NCBI RefSeq assembly: GCF_003751845.1
Contig: NZ_RJKQ01000001.1
Coordinates: forward strand, 310,001-374,000
Reading direction: 5' to 3'
DNA from: Enterobacter sp. BIGb0383
GTDB lineage: Bacteria; Pseudomonadota; Gammaproteobacteria; Enterobacterales; Enterobacteriaceae
Length of the DNA stretch: 64,000 bases
The notes beneath the pieces were generated by a model, which saw nothing but the letters and a program-made list of their open reading frames with translations, had not been told where the DNA came from and ran no database searches. Every line of letters begins with the position of its first letter. The stretch's first letter is position 1. Below are positions 18,777-28,295 of this stretch, in pieces. A program made the position numbers and the translations under genes.

Positions 18777-20219
18777 TTACTCGACGGTCAGGATACGGGT
18801 GGTATTGGTTGAGCCGATGGTGCTCATCACGTCGCCCTGGGTGACGATAACCAGATCGCCGGAGACCAGGTAGCCTTTGTCGCGCAGCAGGTTAACCGCT
18901 TCGCTAGCGGCAACCACGCCTTCGCCTTCGCCGTCGTAATGTACCGGGGTAACGCCGCGATACAGCGAGGTCAGGTTCAGGGTGCGCTCATGACGGGACA
19001 TGGCGAAAATCGGCAGGCCGGAGCTGATACGGGAAGTCATCAGCGCGGTGCGGCCGGATTCGGTCATGGTAATAATCGCCGTCACGCCCTTCAGGTGGTT
19101 TGCCGCGTACATTGCCGACATGGCAATCGCTTCTTCCACGTTGTCGAACTCGACGTCCAGACGGTGTTTAGAGACGTTAATGCTCGGGATTTTTTCTGCA
19201 CCGAGGCAGACGCGGGCCATTGCGGCAACGGTCTCAGCAGGATACTGACCGGCGGCGGTTTCGGCAGAGAGCATCACCGCATCGGTACCGTCCAGCACGG
19301 CGTTTGCCACGTCCATGACTTCCGCACGGGTAGGCATCGGGTTGGTGATCATCGACTCCATCATCTGAGTCGCGGTGATGACCGCACGGTTCAGCTTACG
19401 GGCGCGGCGGATCAGGGTTTTCTGGATACCGACCAGCTCCGGGTCACCGATTTCGACCCCGAGGTCGCCACGGGCAACCATCACCACGTCGGAGGCGAGG
19501 ATCACGTCATCCATCGCGTCCTGATCGCAGACGGCTTCCGCGCGTTCAACTTTCGCCACGATTTTGGCATCGCAGCCGGCGTCGCGGGCCAGACGGCGGG
19601 CGTAGTTCAGGTCTTCGCCGCAGCGCGGGAAGGAGACGGCCAGGTAATCGACGCCAATCTGCGCGGCGGTCAGGATATCGGCCTTGTCTTTTTCGGTCAG
19701 GGCTTCGGCAGAGAGGCCGCCGCCCAGTTTATTGATGCCTTTATTGTTGGAGAGCGGGCCACCGACGGTCACTTCGGTAAACACCTTCATGCCCTGAACT
19801 TCCAGCACTTTCAGCTGCACACGACCGTCGTCAAGCAGCAGGATATCGCCCGGGACCACGTCAGCAGGCAGGCCTTTATAGTCGATACCGACTTTTTCTT
19901 TGTCGCCTTCGCCTTTGCCAAGGTTGGCGTCGAGCAGGAATTTATCACCAATATTGAGGAAGACCTTGCCTTCCTTAAAGGTGGATACGCGGATTTTCGG
20001 GCCCTGCAGGTCGCCGAGGATCGCCACATGGCGTCCCAGTTTGGCGGCGATTTCGCGGACTTTATCGGCGCGAAGTTTATGGTCTTCCGGGGTCCCGTGA
20101 GAGAAGTTCATACGAACAACGTTGGCACCTGCGGCAATAATTTTTTCGAGGTTGTTATCGCGATCCGTTGCCGGGCCTAACGTAGTGACAATCTTAGTTC
20201 TGCGAAGCCTTCTGGACAT
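18777..20219 (-). CDS. pykA: Pyruvate kinase II
   Basis: The enzyme makes pyruvate and ATP from phosphoenolpyruvate and ADP. The start at 20219 ([20 protein letters not shown]) gives 480 residues, the length of E. coli PykA. An in-frame extension to 20294 lacks family support. Family blocks include [12 protein letters not shown] (substrate Arg/Asn region), [11 protein letters not shown] with the catalytic Lys, [12 protein letters not shown] and [18 protein letters not shown]. The C-terminal effector domain is of the AMP/sugar-phosphate-activated type. It follows hexR in the same direction with a 126-nt gap. The location beside kdsA differs from E. coli. Confidence 0.97.
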   Translation of the reverse strand: MSRRLRRTKIVTTLGPATDRDNNLEKIIAAGANVVRMNFSHGTPEDHKLRADKVREIAAKLGRHVAILGDLQGPKIRVSTFKEGKVFLNIGDKFLLDANLGKGEGDKEKVGIDYKGLPADVVPGDILLLDDGRVQLKVLEVQGMKVFTEVTVGGPLSNNKGINKLGGGLSAEALTEKDKADILTAAQIGVDYLAVSFPRCGEDLNYARRLARDAGCDAKIVAKVERAEAVCDQDAMDDVILASDVVMVARGDLGVEIGDPELVGIQKTLIRRARKLNRAVITATQMMESMITNPMPTRAEVMDVANAVLDGTDAVMLSAETAAGQYPAETVAAMARVCLGAEKIPSINVSKHRLDVEFDNVEEAIAMSAMYAANHLKGVTAIITMTESGRTALMTSRISSGLPIFAMSRHERTLNLTSLYRGVTPVHYDGEGEGVVAASEAVNLLRDKGYLVSGDLVIVTQGDVMSTIGSTNTTRILTVE

Positions 20220-20345
20220 GTAATACTCCGTTGAGTGAAACAACTCAGGTGTTGCGTGAACAGGGATTCGGTTATCCGCATGCCGCAACGGCATAATGGG
20301 AACTTAACCGAACGACAGAATAAGTTACAGCTTTGTTATCAGCTT

Positions 20346-21215
20346 TTAATGGTTATCGCTTCCGGGAAGCAGCTCTTTATCAAAACGCGATTCCTTCAGC
20401 GCTTCTTTGACACGCTTCAAGTTATCCCTGAATTTTGCCCCGCGACGCAGAGTAAATCCGGTTGCCAGCACGTCAATCACCGTTAGCTGTGCCAGCCGCG
20501 ACACCATTGGCATATAAATATCGGTATCTTCAGGCACATCCAACGTAATCGCGAGGGTCGCTTCGCGGGCCAGCGGCGTTCCGGCGGAGGTGAGGGCGAT
20601 TACCATCGCGTCATTTTCCCGCGCCAGCTGCGCCAGCTCCACCAGATTCTTTGTGCGTCCGGTATGGGAAATCAGCACAACCACGTCGTCATCGCTACAA
20701 TTCATACAGCTCATTCGTTGCAGCACAATGTCGTCAGAGTAAACTACCGGCACGTTGAAACGAAAGAACTTGTTCATCGCATCGTGGGCGACGGCGGCGG
20801 AAGAGCCGAGGCCGAAAAAGGCAATTTTCTTGGCCTGCGTCAGCAGATCGACGGCGCGGTTAACGGCGGACATATCCAGCGACTGCCGCACATGATCGAG
20901 GCTGGCCATCGCGGATTCAAAAATTTTGCCGGTATAGGCCTCAACGCTGTCGTCTTCATCGACATTGCGGTTAACATAGGGCGTGCCGTTAGCCAGACTC
21001 TGGGCCAGATGCAGTTTAAAATCGGGGAATCCACGGGTCGCCATACTGCGGCAAAAACGGTTAACGGTAGGCTCGCTGACCGAGGCCTCAAGCGCCAGTG
21101 CGGCAATGCTTGAATGAATGGCCCGATCCGGGTTAGCCAGGATCACATCGGCTACTTTGCGCTCGGATTTGCTTAGGTGTTCCAGTTGTACCTGGACTTT
21201 TTCCAGCATATTCAT
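20346..21215 (-). CDS. hexR: Transcriptional regulator HexR (RpiR family)
   Basis: HexR senses 2-keto-3-deoxy-6-phosphogluconate and represses zwf, edd-eda and related genes. I set the start at the ATG at 21215 (MNMLEKVQVQLEHLSKSERK), giving the 289-residue family length. The helix-turn-helix lies at about residues 35-60 (ASVSEPTVNRFCRSMATRGF). The SIS sugar-isomerase domain (about 120-260) contains FFGLGSSAAVAHDAMNK and VLISHTGRTKNL. It is divergent from zwf, with 346 nt between the start codons, and a HexR-type palindrome sits before zwf. Confidence 0.96.
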   Translation of the reverse strand: MNMLEKVQVQLEHLSKSERKVADVILANPDRAIHSSIAALALEASVSEPTVNRFCRSMATRGFPDFKLHLAQSLANGTPYVNRNVDEDDSVEAYTGKIFESAMASLDHVRQSLDMSAVNRAVDLLTQAKKIAFFGLGSSAAVAHDAMNKFFRFNVPVVYSDDIVLQRMSCMNCSDDDVVVLISHTGRTKNLVELAQLARENDAMVIALTSAGTPLAREATLAITLDVPEDTDIYMPMVSRLAQLTVIDVLATGFTLRRGAKFRDNLKRVKEALKESRFDKELLPGSDNH

Positions 21216-21439
21216 CAAAAAGTGCACTCATATTAATAACGATTTCAGTAATAAATGAAATCGTGAAGCGTTTTAGCAAGAATATACCGCCGCATCCGTA
21301 AGATGGGATGGGCAAGTGCGACAAAAAATGTTGTTTTTTTTCAATACATGATCAGAGTCGGGTTTTACAGACGAAGAATAATAACCGGCGGTTGAGGTTT
21401 GTTCATCCGTAAAGCCCGTAAGCCAGCATCCGGGGCGAA

Positions 21440-21458
21440 ATAGCACGCATTGACCGCT
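21440..21458 (+). promoter_or_regulatory. Possible SoxS/MarA/Rob box upstream of zwf
   Basis: The sequence begins ATAGCAC, matching the AYNGCAC core of the mar/sox/rob box, with partial agreement in the remaining positions of the 19-mer. zwf is a known SoxRS/MarA target in E. coli, and the site lies about 100 nt before its start codon. The match in the second half is weak. Confidence 0.4.
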
Positions 21459-21499
21459 GCCCGGGCTTTCGGCAAGGCCGTAAACACAGTACAGTGCAG

Positions 21500-21514
21500 C
21501 GTAATAAAATTACA
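21500..21514. promoter_or_regulatory. HexR operator of zwf
   Basis: CGTAATAAAATTACA matches the HexR palindrome TGTAATnnnATTACA with one mismatch, at the first base. It ends 47 nt before the zwf ATG, in the core promoter/leader region, where bound HexR would block transcription until KDPG accumulates. Confidence 0.65.
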
Positions 21515-21561
21515 AGTAAGGCCTGGCAGACGAACCAGGTTATCCAACTGAGGAGAATGAC

Positions 21562-23037
21562 ATGGCGGTAACGCAAACAGCCCAGGCATGCGATCTGGTC
21601 ATTTTCGGCGCGAAAGGCGATCTGTCGCGTCGTAAACTGCTGCCTTCCCTGTATCAGCTTGAAAAAGCCGGCCAGCTCCACCCGGATACCCGCATTATCG
21701 GGGTGGGTCGCGCAGACTGGGATAAAGAGGCCTGGACTAAGGTGGTGCGAGAAGCGCTGGAAACCTTTATGAAGGAGAAAATCGATGCGGGCCTGTGGGA
21801 TACGCTGAGCGGTCGCCTCGATTTCTGTAACCTTGACGTCAACGACACCACGGCTTTTACCCGTCTGGGCGAGATGCTGGACCAGGAAAATCGCATCACC
21901 ATTAACTACTTTGCGATGCCGCCGAGCACCTTTGGCGCAATCTGTAAAGGCCTTGGGGAAGCGAAGCTGAACGCCAAACCGGCACGCGTAGTGATGGAAA
22001 AACCGCTGGGCACTTCGCTGGCGACGTCCCGCGAGATCAACGACCAGGTGGGTCAGTACTTCGAAGAGTGTCAGGTCTACCGTATTGACCACTATCTCGG
22101 CAAAGAGACGGTGCTTAACCTGCTGGCGCTGCGCTTTGCCAACTCCCTGTTTGTGAATAACTGGGATAACCGCACTATCGATCACGTGGAAATCACCGTC
22201 GCCGAAGAAGTCGGGATCGAAGGCCGCTGGGGCTACTTCGACCAGGCCGGTCAGATGCGCGATATGATTCAGAACCACCTTCTGCAGATCCTCTGCATGA
22301 TCGCCATGTCGCCGCCGTCGGACCTGTCCGCCGACAGCATTCGCGATGAGAAAGTGAAGGTGCTGAAAGCCCTGAAGCGTATCGATCGCTCCAACGTCCG
22401 TGAGAAAACCGTGCGCGGCCAGTACAGTGCCGGTTTTGCCCAGGGCAAAAAAGTGCCGGGCTATCTGGAAGAAGAGGGCGCCAACAAAACCAGTAACACC
22501 GAAACCTTCGTGGCGATCCGCGTCGATATCGAAAACTGGCGCTGGGCGGGGGTACCTTTCTATCTGCGTACCGGTAAACGTCTTCCGGCCAAGTGTTCAG
22601 AAGTCGTGGTCTACTTTAAGAACCCGGAACTGAACCTGTTCAAAGAGTCCTGGCAGGAGCTGCCGCAGAATAAACTGACCATCCGCCTGCAGCCGGATGA
22701 GGGCGTGGATATCCAGATCCTCAACAAAGTTCCGGGTCTGGACCACAAACACAACCTGCAAACCACCAAGCTGGATCTGAGCTACTCAGAGACCTTTAAC
22801 GAGACGCACCTGGCCGATGCCTACGAGCGTCTGCTGCTGGAAACCATGCGCGGTATTCAGGCCCTGTTCGTTCGTCGTGACGAAGTGGAAGAGGCCTGGA
22901 AGTGGGTTGACTCCATCACTGAAGCCTGGGCGGCCGATCAGGATGCGCCTAAGCCATATCAGGCGGGTACCTGGGGCCCGGTGGCCTCGGTAGCGATGAT
23001 CACCCGCGACGGTCGTTCCTGGAACGAATTCGAGTGA
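21562..23037 (+). CDS. zwf: Glucose-6-phosphate 1-dehydrogenase
   Basis: Zwf oxidises glucose 6-phosphate to 6-phosphogluconolactone, producing NADPH. It is the entry point to both the pentose phosphate and Entner-Doudoroff routes. The 491-residue protein starts with a Rossmann loop ([17 protein letters not shown], the GxxGDLA-type coenzyme motif). It contains RIDHYLGKE near residue 175, with substrate-binding residues and the catalytic His/Lys environment. A ribosome-binding site GAGGAG precedes the ATG. Candidate HexR and SoxS/MarA sites lie upstream, and edd-eda follow in the same direction behind a terminator. Confidence 0.98.
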   Translation: MAVTQTAQACDLVIFGAKGDLSRRKLLPSLYQLEKAGQLHPDTRIIGVGRADWDKEAWTKVVREALETFMKEKIDAGLWDTLSGRLDFCNLDVNDTTAFTRLGEMLDQENRITINYFAMPPSTFGAICKGLGEAKLNAKPARVVMEKPLGTSLATSREINDQVGQYFEECQVYRIDHYLGKETVLNLLALRFANSLFVNNWDNRTIDHVEITVAEEVGIEGRWGYFDQAGQMRDMIQNHLLQILCMIAMSPPSDLSADSIRDEKVKVLKALKRIDRSNVREKTVRGQYSAGFAQGKKVPGYLEEEGANKTSNTETFVAIRVDIENWRWAGVPFYLRTGKRLPAKCSEVVVYFKNPELNLFKESWQELPQNKLTIRLQPDEGVDIQILNKVPGLDHKHNLQTTKLDLSYSETFNETHLADAYERLLLETMRGIQALFVRRDEVEEAWKWVDSITEAWAADQDAPKPYQAGTWGPVASVAMITRDGRSWNEFE

Positions 23038-23060
23038 TTTTTAGCCACAAGATACCTGTT

Positions 23061-23076
23061 ACGTTACTGGTAACAT
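23061..23076. promoter_or_regulatory. GntR-type operator between zwf and edd
   Basis: ACGTTACTGGTAACAT closely matches the gluconate repressor GntR box ATGTTACCGGTAACAT. A second TGTTAC half-site overlaps at 23058-23063. In E. coli edd-eda is gluconate-inducible through GntR. The site precedes the zwf terminator, so the edd promoter it controls would need a long leader or must lie nearby. Confidence 0.55.
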
Positions 23077-23113
23077 GATCTAAGGCAGAATCCCGCACAT
23101 TTTTTACTCTTTT

Positions 23114-23148
23114 AAGCCCCGACTGGATTCACCAGCGGGGCTTTTTTT
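23114..23148 (+). terminator. Terminator of zwf
   Basis: The stem AAGCCCC ... GGGGCTT, extended by an inner CTGG/CCAG pair, is followed by seven T residues. It lies 77 nt after zwf and separates it from edd. Confidence 0.85.
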
Positions 23149-23186
23149 ATTACACTGGCTGAAGCGATTTTGCCCCTGGTGCTAAA

Positions 23187-23201
23187 GGGAACAACGTTTC
23201 A
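23187..23201. promoter_or_regulatory. Candidate KdgR box before edd
   Basis: GGGAACAACGTTTCA agrees with the KdgR palindrome TGAAACnnCGTTTCA at 11 of 13 fixed positions. It lies 60 nt before the edd start codon. KdgR controls Entner-Doudoroff and ketodeoxygluconate genes in enteric bacteria, and kdgR itself is at 48388-49179 in this window. Confidence 0.45.
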
Positions 23202-23260
23202 GTAATGTGAGCGTCCGTTTGAACCCGTAGCCCGGAAAAAATAAATTTTAAGGAGCTTTT

Positions 23261-25072
23261 ATGAATCCTGAATTGTTACGGGTAACACAACGAATCATTG
23301 CCCGTTCGCACGACACTCGCAGCGCCTACCTTGCCCGTATCGAGCAGGCGAAAAGTGAGACGGTCCAGCGCTCAACTCTGGCCTGCGGTAATCTGGCCCA
23401 CGGTTTCGCCGCCTGCCAGCCCGATGATAAAGCCTCGCTGAAAAGCATGCTGCGCAACAATATCGCCATCATCACCTCCTACAACGACATGCTCTCCGCC
23501 CACCAACCCTACGAACGCTACCCGGACATCATCCGCCGTGCGCTGCACTCGGTTAACGCCGTCGGGCAGGTTGCTGGCGGTGTACCGGCGATGTGTGACG
23601 GTGTTACCCAGGGGCAGGACGGGATGGAACTGTCACTCCTGAGCCGGGAAGTGATTGCCATGTCGGCGGCGGTGGGCCTGTCCCACAATATGTTCGACGG
23701 GGCGCTTTATCTCGGCGTCTGCGACAAAATCGTCCCGGGGCTTGCGATGGCGGCGCTGTCGTTTGGCCATTTACCGGCCATTTTTGTGCCGTCCGGGCCG
23801 ATGGCCAGCGGCCTGCCGAATAAAGAGAAAGTCCGTATTCGTCAGCTGTACGCCGAAGGAAAAGTGGACAGAATGGCGCTGCTTGAGTCGGAAGCGGCCT
23901 CTTATCACGCACCGGGCACCTGTACCTTCTACGGCACCGCTAACACGAACCAGATGGTCGTGGAATTTATGGGCATGCAGCTGCCGGGATCCTCCTTTGT
24001 GCATCCGGATGCTGAACTGCGCGAAGCCCTGACCACCGCGGCGGCGCGTCAGGTAACACGCCTGACCGGCAACGGTAATAGCTGGATGCCGCTGGGTAAA
24101 ATGGTCGATGAGAAAGTGGTGGTTAACGGTATCGTGGCCCTGCTGGCAACCGGCGGCTCCACCAACCACACCATGCACCTGGTGGCGATGGCGCGTGCGG
24201 CGGGCATCATCATTAACTGGGATGACTTCTCTGACCTGTCGGCAATTGTGCCGCTGATGGCGCGTCTCTACCCGAATGGCCCGGCTGATATCAACCACTT
24301 CCAGGCGGCCGGTGGCGTACCGGTGCTGATTCGTGAACTGCTGAAAGGCGGTCTGCTGCATGAAGACGTCAACACGGTAGCCGGGTTTGGCCTTTCGCGC
24401 TATACCCTCGAGCCCTGGCTGAACAACGGCGAGCTGGACTGGCGTGACGGTGCCAGCGCCTCACTGGATGATGCGGTCATCGCCACCATTGAGAAGCCGT
24501 TCTCGAAACATGGCGGCACCAAAGTGCTGAGCGGCAACCTTGGCCGTGCGGTGATGAAAACCTCTGCGGTCCCGGTCGAAAATCAGGTGATCGAAGCGCC
24601 GGCGGTGATTTTTGAAAGCCAGCACGACGTTTTACCTGCCTTTGACGCCGGTTTACTGGACCGTGATTGCGTCGTTGTTGTGCGACATCAAGGGCCTAAA
24701 GCGAACGGCATGCCAGAATTACATAAACTCATGCCGCCACTTGGTGTATTATTGGACCGCTGTTTCAAAATTGCATTAGTTACCGATGGACGGCTCTCCG
24801 GCGCATCAGGTAAAGTGCCGTCAGCGATTCATGTGACACCGGAAGCGTATGACGGCGGGTTGCTGGCAAAAGTGCATGACGGCGACATCATTCGTGTTAA
24901 CGGCCAGACGGGTGAGTTAACACTGATGGTGGATGAAGAAGTCCTGGCGGCACGTCAGCCACATATTCCTGACCTGAGCGCGGCGCGCGTGGGAACAGGG
25001 CGTGAAATGTTCGGCGCACTGCGGGAAAAACTTTCCGGTGCGGAACAGGGCGCGACCTGCATCGACTTTTAA
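23261..25072 (+). CDS. edd: Phosphogluconate dehydratase
   Basis: Edd dehydrates 6-phosphogluconate to 2-keto-3-deoxy-6-phosphogluconate, the first dedicated Entner-Doudoroff step. The 603-residue protein is an IlvD/Edd-family iron-sulfur dehydratase. Conserved blocks are [17 protein letters not shown] near residue 72, ACDGVTQGQ-type [16 protein letters not shown] near residue 108, a Cys in [14 protein letters not shown] near residue 220, and [17 protein letters not shown] near residue 507. A ribosome-binding site AAGGAGC precedes the ATG. eda follows after 40 nt. Confidence 0.98.
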   Translation: MNPELLRVTQRIIARSHDTRSAYLARIEQAKSETVQRSTLACGNLAHGFAACQPDDKASLKSMLRNNIAIITSYNDMLSAHQPYERYPDIIRRALHSVNAVGQVAGGVPAMCDGVTQGQDGMELSLLSREVIAMSAAVGLSHNMFDGALYLGVCDKIVPGLAMAALSFGHLPAIFVPSGPMASGLPNKEKVRIRQLYAEGKVDRMALLESEAASYHAPGTCTFYGTANTNQMVVEFMGMQLPGSSFVHPDAELREALTTAAARQVTRLTGNGNSWMPLGKMVDEKVVVNGIVALLATGGSTNHTMHLVAMARAAGIIINWDDFSDLSAIVPLMARLYPNGPADINHFQAAGGVPVLIRELLKGGLLHEDVNTVAGFGLSRYTLEPWLNNGELDWRDGASASLDDAVIATIEKPFSKHGGTKVLSGNLGRAVMKTSAVPVENQVIEAPAVIFESQHDVLPAFDAGLLDRDCVVVVRHQGPKANGMPELHKLMPPLGVLLDRCFKIALVTDGRLSGASGKVPSAIHVTPEAYDGGLLAKVHDGDIIRVNGQTGELTLMVDEEVLAARQPHIPDLSAARVGTGREMFGALREKLSGAEQGATCIDF

Positions 25073-25112
25073 GACGACAAGATTTGTAAATTCAGGCGAG
25101 AGAATATTTCTG

Positions 25113-25754
25113 ATGAAAAACTGGAAAACAACTGCTGAAACAATCCTGAAAACTGGCCCGGTAGTGCCGGTTATCGTAGTCAATAAACTGGAACACGCCG
25201 TGCCGATGGCAAAAGCGCTGGTTGCCGGTGGCGTACGCGTGCTGGAAGTGACGCTGCGTACCCCGTGCGCCATGGACGCTATCCGCGCTATCGCCAAAGA
25301 AGTGCCGGAGGCTATTATCGGTGCCGGTACCGTACTGAATCCGCAGCAGCTGGCGGAAGTGACCGAAGCGGGCGCGCAGTTCGCCATCAGCCCGGGTCTG
25401 ACCGAGCCGCTGCTGAAAGCCGCTACCGAAGGCACTATCCCGCTGATCCCGGGTATCAGCACCGTGTCTGAACTGATGCTGGGTATGGACTACGGTCTGA
25501 AAGAATTCAAATTCTTCCCGGCGGAAGCCAACGGCGGCACCAAAGCGCTGCAGGCCATTGCCGGTCCGTTCGCGCAGGTCCGTTTCTGCCCGACCGGCGG
25601 GATCTCTCCGGCCAACTACCGTGACTACCTGGCGCTGAAAAGCGTCCTGTGCATCGGCGGCTCCTGGCTGGTTCCGGCGGATGCGCTGGAAGCCGGTGAC
25701 TACGATCGTATCACTAAGCTGGCGCGCGAAGCCGTAGAAGGCGCGAAGCTGTAA
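25113..25754 (+). CDS. eda: KDPG/KHG aldolase
   Basis: Eda splits 2-keto-3-deoxy-6-phosphogluconate into pyruvate and glyceraldehyde 3-phosphate, and also acts on 4-hydroxy-2-oxoglutarate. The ATG at 25113 gives the 213 residues of the E. coli enzyme. The frame stays open upstream into edd but without a better start. The class I aldolase site is intact: Glu45 in RVLEVTLRT, Arg49, and the Schiff-base Lys133 in EFKFFPAEA. It is cotranscribed with edd and followed by two hairpins. Confidence 0.98.
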   Translation: MKNWKTTAETILKTGPVVPVIVVNKLEHAVPMAKALVAGGVRVLEVTLRTPCAMDAIRAIAKEVPEAIIGAGTVLNPQQLAEVTEAGAQFAISPGLTEPLLKAATEGTIPLIPGISTVSELMLGMDYGLKEFKFFPAEANGGTKALQAIAGPFAQVRFCPTGGISPANYRDYLALKSVLCIGGSWLVPADALEAGDYDRITKLAREAVEGAKL

Positions 25755-25762
25755 GCATTAAA

Positions 25763-25785
25763 AAACCCGGCGGTTTGCCGGGTTT
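25763..25785 (+). terminator. Terminator of eda
   Basis: AAACCCGGC / GCCGGGTTT with a GGTTT loop lies 9 nt after the eda stop. The T-run is only three bases before a G, but a second, stronger hairpin follows at 25798-25829. Confidence 0.7.
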
Positions 25786-25797
25786 GTCATATCACCA

Positions 25798-25829
25798 ACG
25801 GGCCTGCGTTTACGCGGCCCGTTTTTTTT
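25798..25829. terminator. Second hairpin with long T-run between eda and purT
   Basis: ACGGGCC / GGCCCGT encloses an 11-nt loop that can itself pair (GCG/CGC). It is followed on the plus strand by eight T residues that run up to the end of purT on the other strand. It backs up the eda terminator. It has no T-run on the minus strand. Confidence 0.75.
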
Positions 25830-27006
25830 AGCCTTTAACGACCACCGCTGCCGCCGCGTTTTTGGCGCGCTCAACCGCATCTTCAACCGTATCGGCAACG
25901 GCCAGCGCCACGCCCAGACGACGTGTTCCGTCGATCTCTGGCTTGCCGAACAGGCGCAGCTGCAGGCCAGCGCCAACCGCCGCGTCGATATTGCCGAAGG
26001 TCACATCCTGGCTGGTCAGTTCCGGCAGGATCACCGCCGAGGCCGCCGGACCGTACTGGCGAACGCCACCCACGGGCAGACCGAGGAAGGCGCGGACGTG
26101 CAGGGCGAATTCCGACTGATCCTGGGAGATCAGCGTCACCATGCCGGTGTCGTGCGGGCGAGGGGAGACCTCGCTGAAGACGACCTCGTCGCCGCAGACG
26201 AAGAGTTCCACGCCGAACAGGCCGTGTCCGCCGAGGGCCAGCACAACCTGGCTGGCAATCGCCTGAGCGCGTTCCAGCGCCAGCGGGCTCATCTGCTGCG
26301 GCTGCCAGGATTCACGGTAGTCGCCGTCTTCCTGACGGTGGCCGATGGGGTCGCAGAAGTGCACGCCGTCGACGGCGCTGACGGTCAGAAGCGTAATCTC
26401 GAAATCAAAATTCACCACGCCTTCAACAATCACCCGACCGGCACCGGCGCGGCCGCCCTGTTGTGCATACTCCCAGGCGCGAGCCAGTTGATCGGCGGTG
26501 CGGATAAAGCTCTGGCCTTTGCCGGAGGAGCTCATGACCGGCTTGATAATGCAGGGCAGGCCAATTTCTTCCACCGCCTGGCGGAAAGCCGCTTCGCTGT
26601 CGGCAAAGCGGTAGCTGGAGGTAGGCAGGGAGAGCTCTTCCGCAGCCAGACGACGAATACCTTCCCGGTTCATGGTCAGACGGGCGGCGCGGGCGCAGGG
26701 AACCACTTTCTGTCCACCCTGTTCCAGTTCGATAAGCATATCGGTGGCGATGGCTTCGATTTCCGGCACGATATAATCGGGTTTTTCCTCGGCGACCAGC
26801 GCTTTCAGCGCGTTACCGTCCAGCATATTGATAACGTGGGCGCGGTGGGCCACGTGCATCGCCGGGGCATCCGCATAGCGGTCTACCGCAATCACTTCCA
26901 GCCCAAGGCGCTGGCACTCAATCGCCACTTCTTTTCCCAGTTCCCCTGAGCCCAGTAACATTACGCGTGTTGCCGCAGGACGCAGCGCCGTTCCTAATAC
27001 CGTCAT
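25828..27006 (-). CDS. purT: Formate-dependent phosphoribosylglycinamide formyltransferase 2
   Basis: PurT formylates GAR using free formate and ATP, an alternative to PurN in purine synthesis. The ATG at 27006 ([20 protein letters not shown]) gives 392 residues, as in E. coli. An in-frame upstream ATG at 27039 overlaps the likely promoter. It is an ATP-grasp enzyme: [13 protein letters not shown] near residue 19, [12 protein letters not shown] near residue 155, and [16 protein letters not shown] near residue 278 (Mg/ATP site). A PurR box lies 41 nt upstream. Confidence 0.97.
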   Translation of the reverse strand: MTVLGTALRPAATRVMLLGSGELGKEVAIECQRLGLEVIAVDRYADAPAMHVAHRAHVINMLDGNALKALVAEEKPDYIVPEIEAIATDMLIELEQGGQKVVPCARAARLTMNREGIRRLAAEELSLPTSSYRFADSEAAFRQAVEEIGLPCIIKPVMSSSGKGQSFIRTADQLARAWEYAQQGGRAGAGRVIVEGVVNFDFEITLLTVSAVDGVHFCDPIGHRQEDGDYRESWQPQQMSPLALERAQAIASQVVLALGGHGLFGVELFVCGDEVVFSEVSPRPHDTGMVTLISQDQSEFALHVRAFLGLPVGGVRQYGPAASAVILPELTSQDVTFGNIDAAVGAGLQLRLFGKPEIDGTRRLGVALAVADTVEDAVERAKNAAAAVVVKG

Positions 27007-27046
27007 AGCCGATTTCCGATAGCAAAAAAATTTCGCCACAGTATAA

Positions 27047-27062
27047 ACGAAAACGTTTGCGT
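27047..27062. promoter_or_regulatory. PurR operator of purT
   Basis: ACGAAAACGTTTGCGT matches the PurR consensus ACGCAAACGTTTGCGT at 15 of 16 positions. It lies just upstream of the purT start, in the expected promoter region. Confidence 0.8.
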
Positions 27063-27104
27063 CTGTCTTTTAACACTTGCGCTTGTTTAAACGGCGCGCT
27101 ATTG

Positions 27105-27124
27105 TACTGTACAAATACACAGTA
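27105..27124. promoter_or_regulatory. LexA (SOS) box of yebG
   Basis: TACTGTACAAATACACAGTA has the CTGT-N8-ACAG core and an almost complete 20-bp LexA palindrome. It ends 13 nt before the yebG ATG, overlapping the likely start of transcription. yebG is a known SOS gene in E. coli. Confidence 0.9.
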
Positions 27125-27137
27125 ATGAGGCTGCATC

Positions 27138-27461
27138 ATGACGGTTGAAGTGAAATACGTGGTCATTCGCGAAGGTGAGGAAAAGATGTCATTTACCAGC
27201 AAAAAGGATGCGGACGCATACGACAAAATGCTCGATATGGCAGATGTGCTGGGAAGCTGGCTGGGTACCGCACCTGTCGAACTCGACGATGCCGCTCGCG
27301 AGGGTATGGCGCTGTGGCTGGCCGAGCGCAAAGATATCCTCAGCGCAATCCTCAAGTCGGGTCAGCTGCCTGCTGCTGCGGAAACCGACGCGGAAACGGA
27401 ATCGACCGGGACCGATGCGGTGGATATCACCACCGCGGCAAAGCGGGTCAAAGCCGCGTAA
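27138..27461 (+). CDS. yebG: SOS-induced protein YebG
   Basis: This small DNA-damage-inducible protein has 107 residues. The N-terminal 75 residues (MTVEVKYVVIREGEEKMSF, then DAYDKMLDMADVL) are strongly conserved with E. coli YebG. The C-terminal part is low-complexity and rich in Ala, Glu and Thr. Its role in the SOS response is not defined. A near-consensus LexA box lies directly upstream. In E. coli yebF follows yebG, but here yebE follows after 86 nt and yebF is absent. Confidence 0.94.
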   Translation: MTVEVKYVVIREGEEKMSFTSKKDADAYDKMLDMADVLGSWLGTAPVELDDAAREGMALWLAERKDILSAILKSGQLPAAAETDAETESTGTDAVDITTAAKRVKAA

Positions 27462-27547
27462 TTTGCGCATCTTTAGCCGGGCCAGACATTTCCTGACGCC
27501 CGCTCACCTAATCTGGGCGGATTGTTATCAGCTATCTGAGGAAAATC

Positions 27548-28207
27548 ATGGCTAACTGGCTCAATCAACTCCAGTCGCTGCTGGGGCAGAAAGGCGCATC
27601 CTCCTCCTCGTCCGGTGAGCAGGGGCTCAGCAAACTGCTGGTACCGGGCGCGCTGGGCGGCCTGGCAGGGTTTCTGGTCGGCAATAAATCATCGCGCAAG
27701 CTACTGACCAAATACGGCACCGGCGCGCTGCTGGTTGGCGGTGGCGCGGTGGCCGGCACCGTGCTGTGGAACAAGTATAAAGACAAGATCCGTACCGCTC
27801 ATCAGGGCGAGCCGCAGTTCGGCCAGCAGAGCTCGCCTCTGGACGTGCGCACGGAGCGGCTGATCCTCGCCCTGGTGTTTGCGGCGAAAAGCGACGGTCA
27901 TATTGACGATAACGAGCGTGCGGCTATCGAACAGCAGATGCGCGAGGCGGGCGTGGAAGAGCAGGGACGGGCACTGGTTGCGCAGGCCATCGAGCAGCCG
28001 TTAGATCCCCAGCGCCTGGCGCGGGATATCCGTAACGAGGAAGAAGCGCTTGAGGTTTACTTCCTCAGCTGCGCGGCCATCGATATCGATCACTTTATGG
28101 AGCGCAGCTACCTGAACGCGCTCGGCGACGCCCTGAAAATTCCTCAGGACGTGCGTGACGGCATTGAGCAGGATCTTAAACAGCAAAAACAGGCACTTCC
28201 GGGCTAA
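27548..28207 (+). CDS. yebE: Inner membrane protein YebE (DUF533, TerB-like)
   Basis: This 219-residue protein has a Ser/Gly-rich N-terminus and a membrane region at about residues 30-75 ([17 protein letters not shown], then [18 protein letters not shown]). A TerB-like DUF533 domain fills about 95-215 ([22 protein letters not shown], an acidic helical region). In E. coli it is a CpxR-controlled envelope-stress gene, but I see no clear CpxR box in the 86 nt before it here. A GAGGAAAA ribosome-binding site precedes the ATG. Confidence 0.92.
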   Translation: MANWLNQLQSLLGQKGASSSSSGEQGLSKLLVPGALGGLAGFLVGNKSSRKLLTKYGTGALLVGGGAVAGTVLWNKYKDKIRTAHQGEPQFGQQSSPLDVRTERLILALVFAAKSDGHIDDNERAAIEQQMREAGVEEQGRALVAQAIEQPLDPQRLARDIRNEEEALEVYFLSCAAIDIDHFMERSYLNALGDALKIPQDVRDGIEQDLKQQKQALPG

Positions 28208-28295
28208 TATTTTTGCCCTGACAACAGGTTTCGCTTGCATCGTGGCTGACATTTGCCACCCTTAGGGAATGTCTTCTCTGATAAGTACGAATGTC

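Noticed and set aside
18939-20180. A 413-codon open frame on the strand opposite pykA
   Set aside because: It is the antisense shadow of a highly expressed core gene with strong codon bias. It resembles no family and has no ribosome-binding site or partner.
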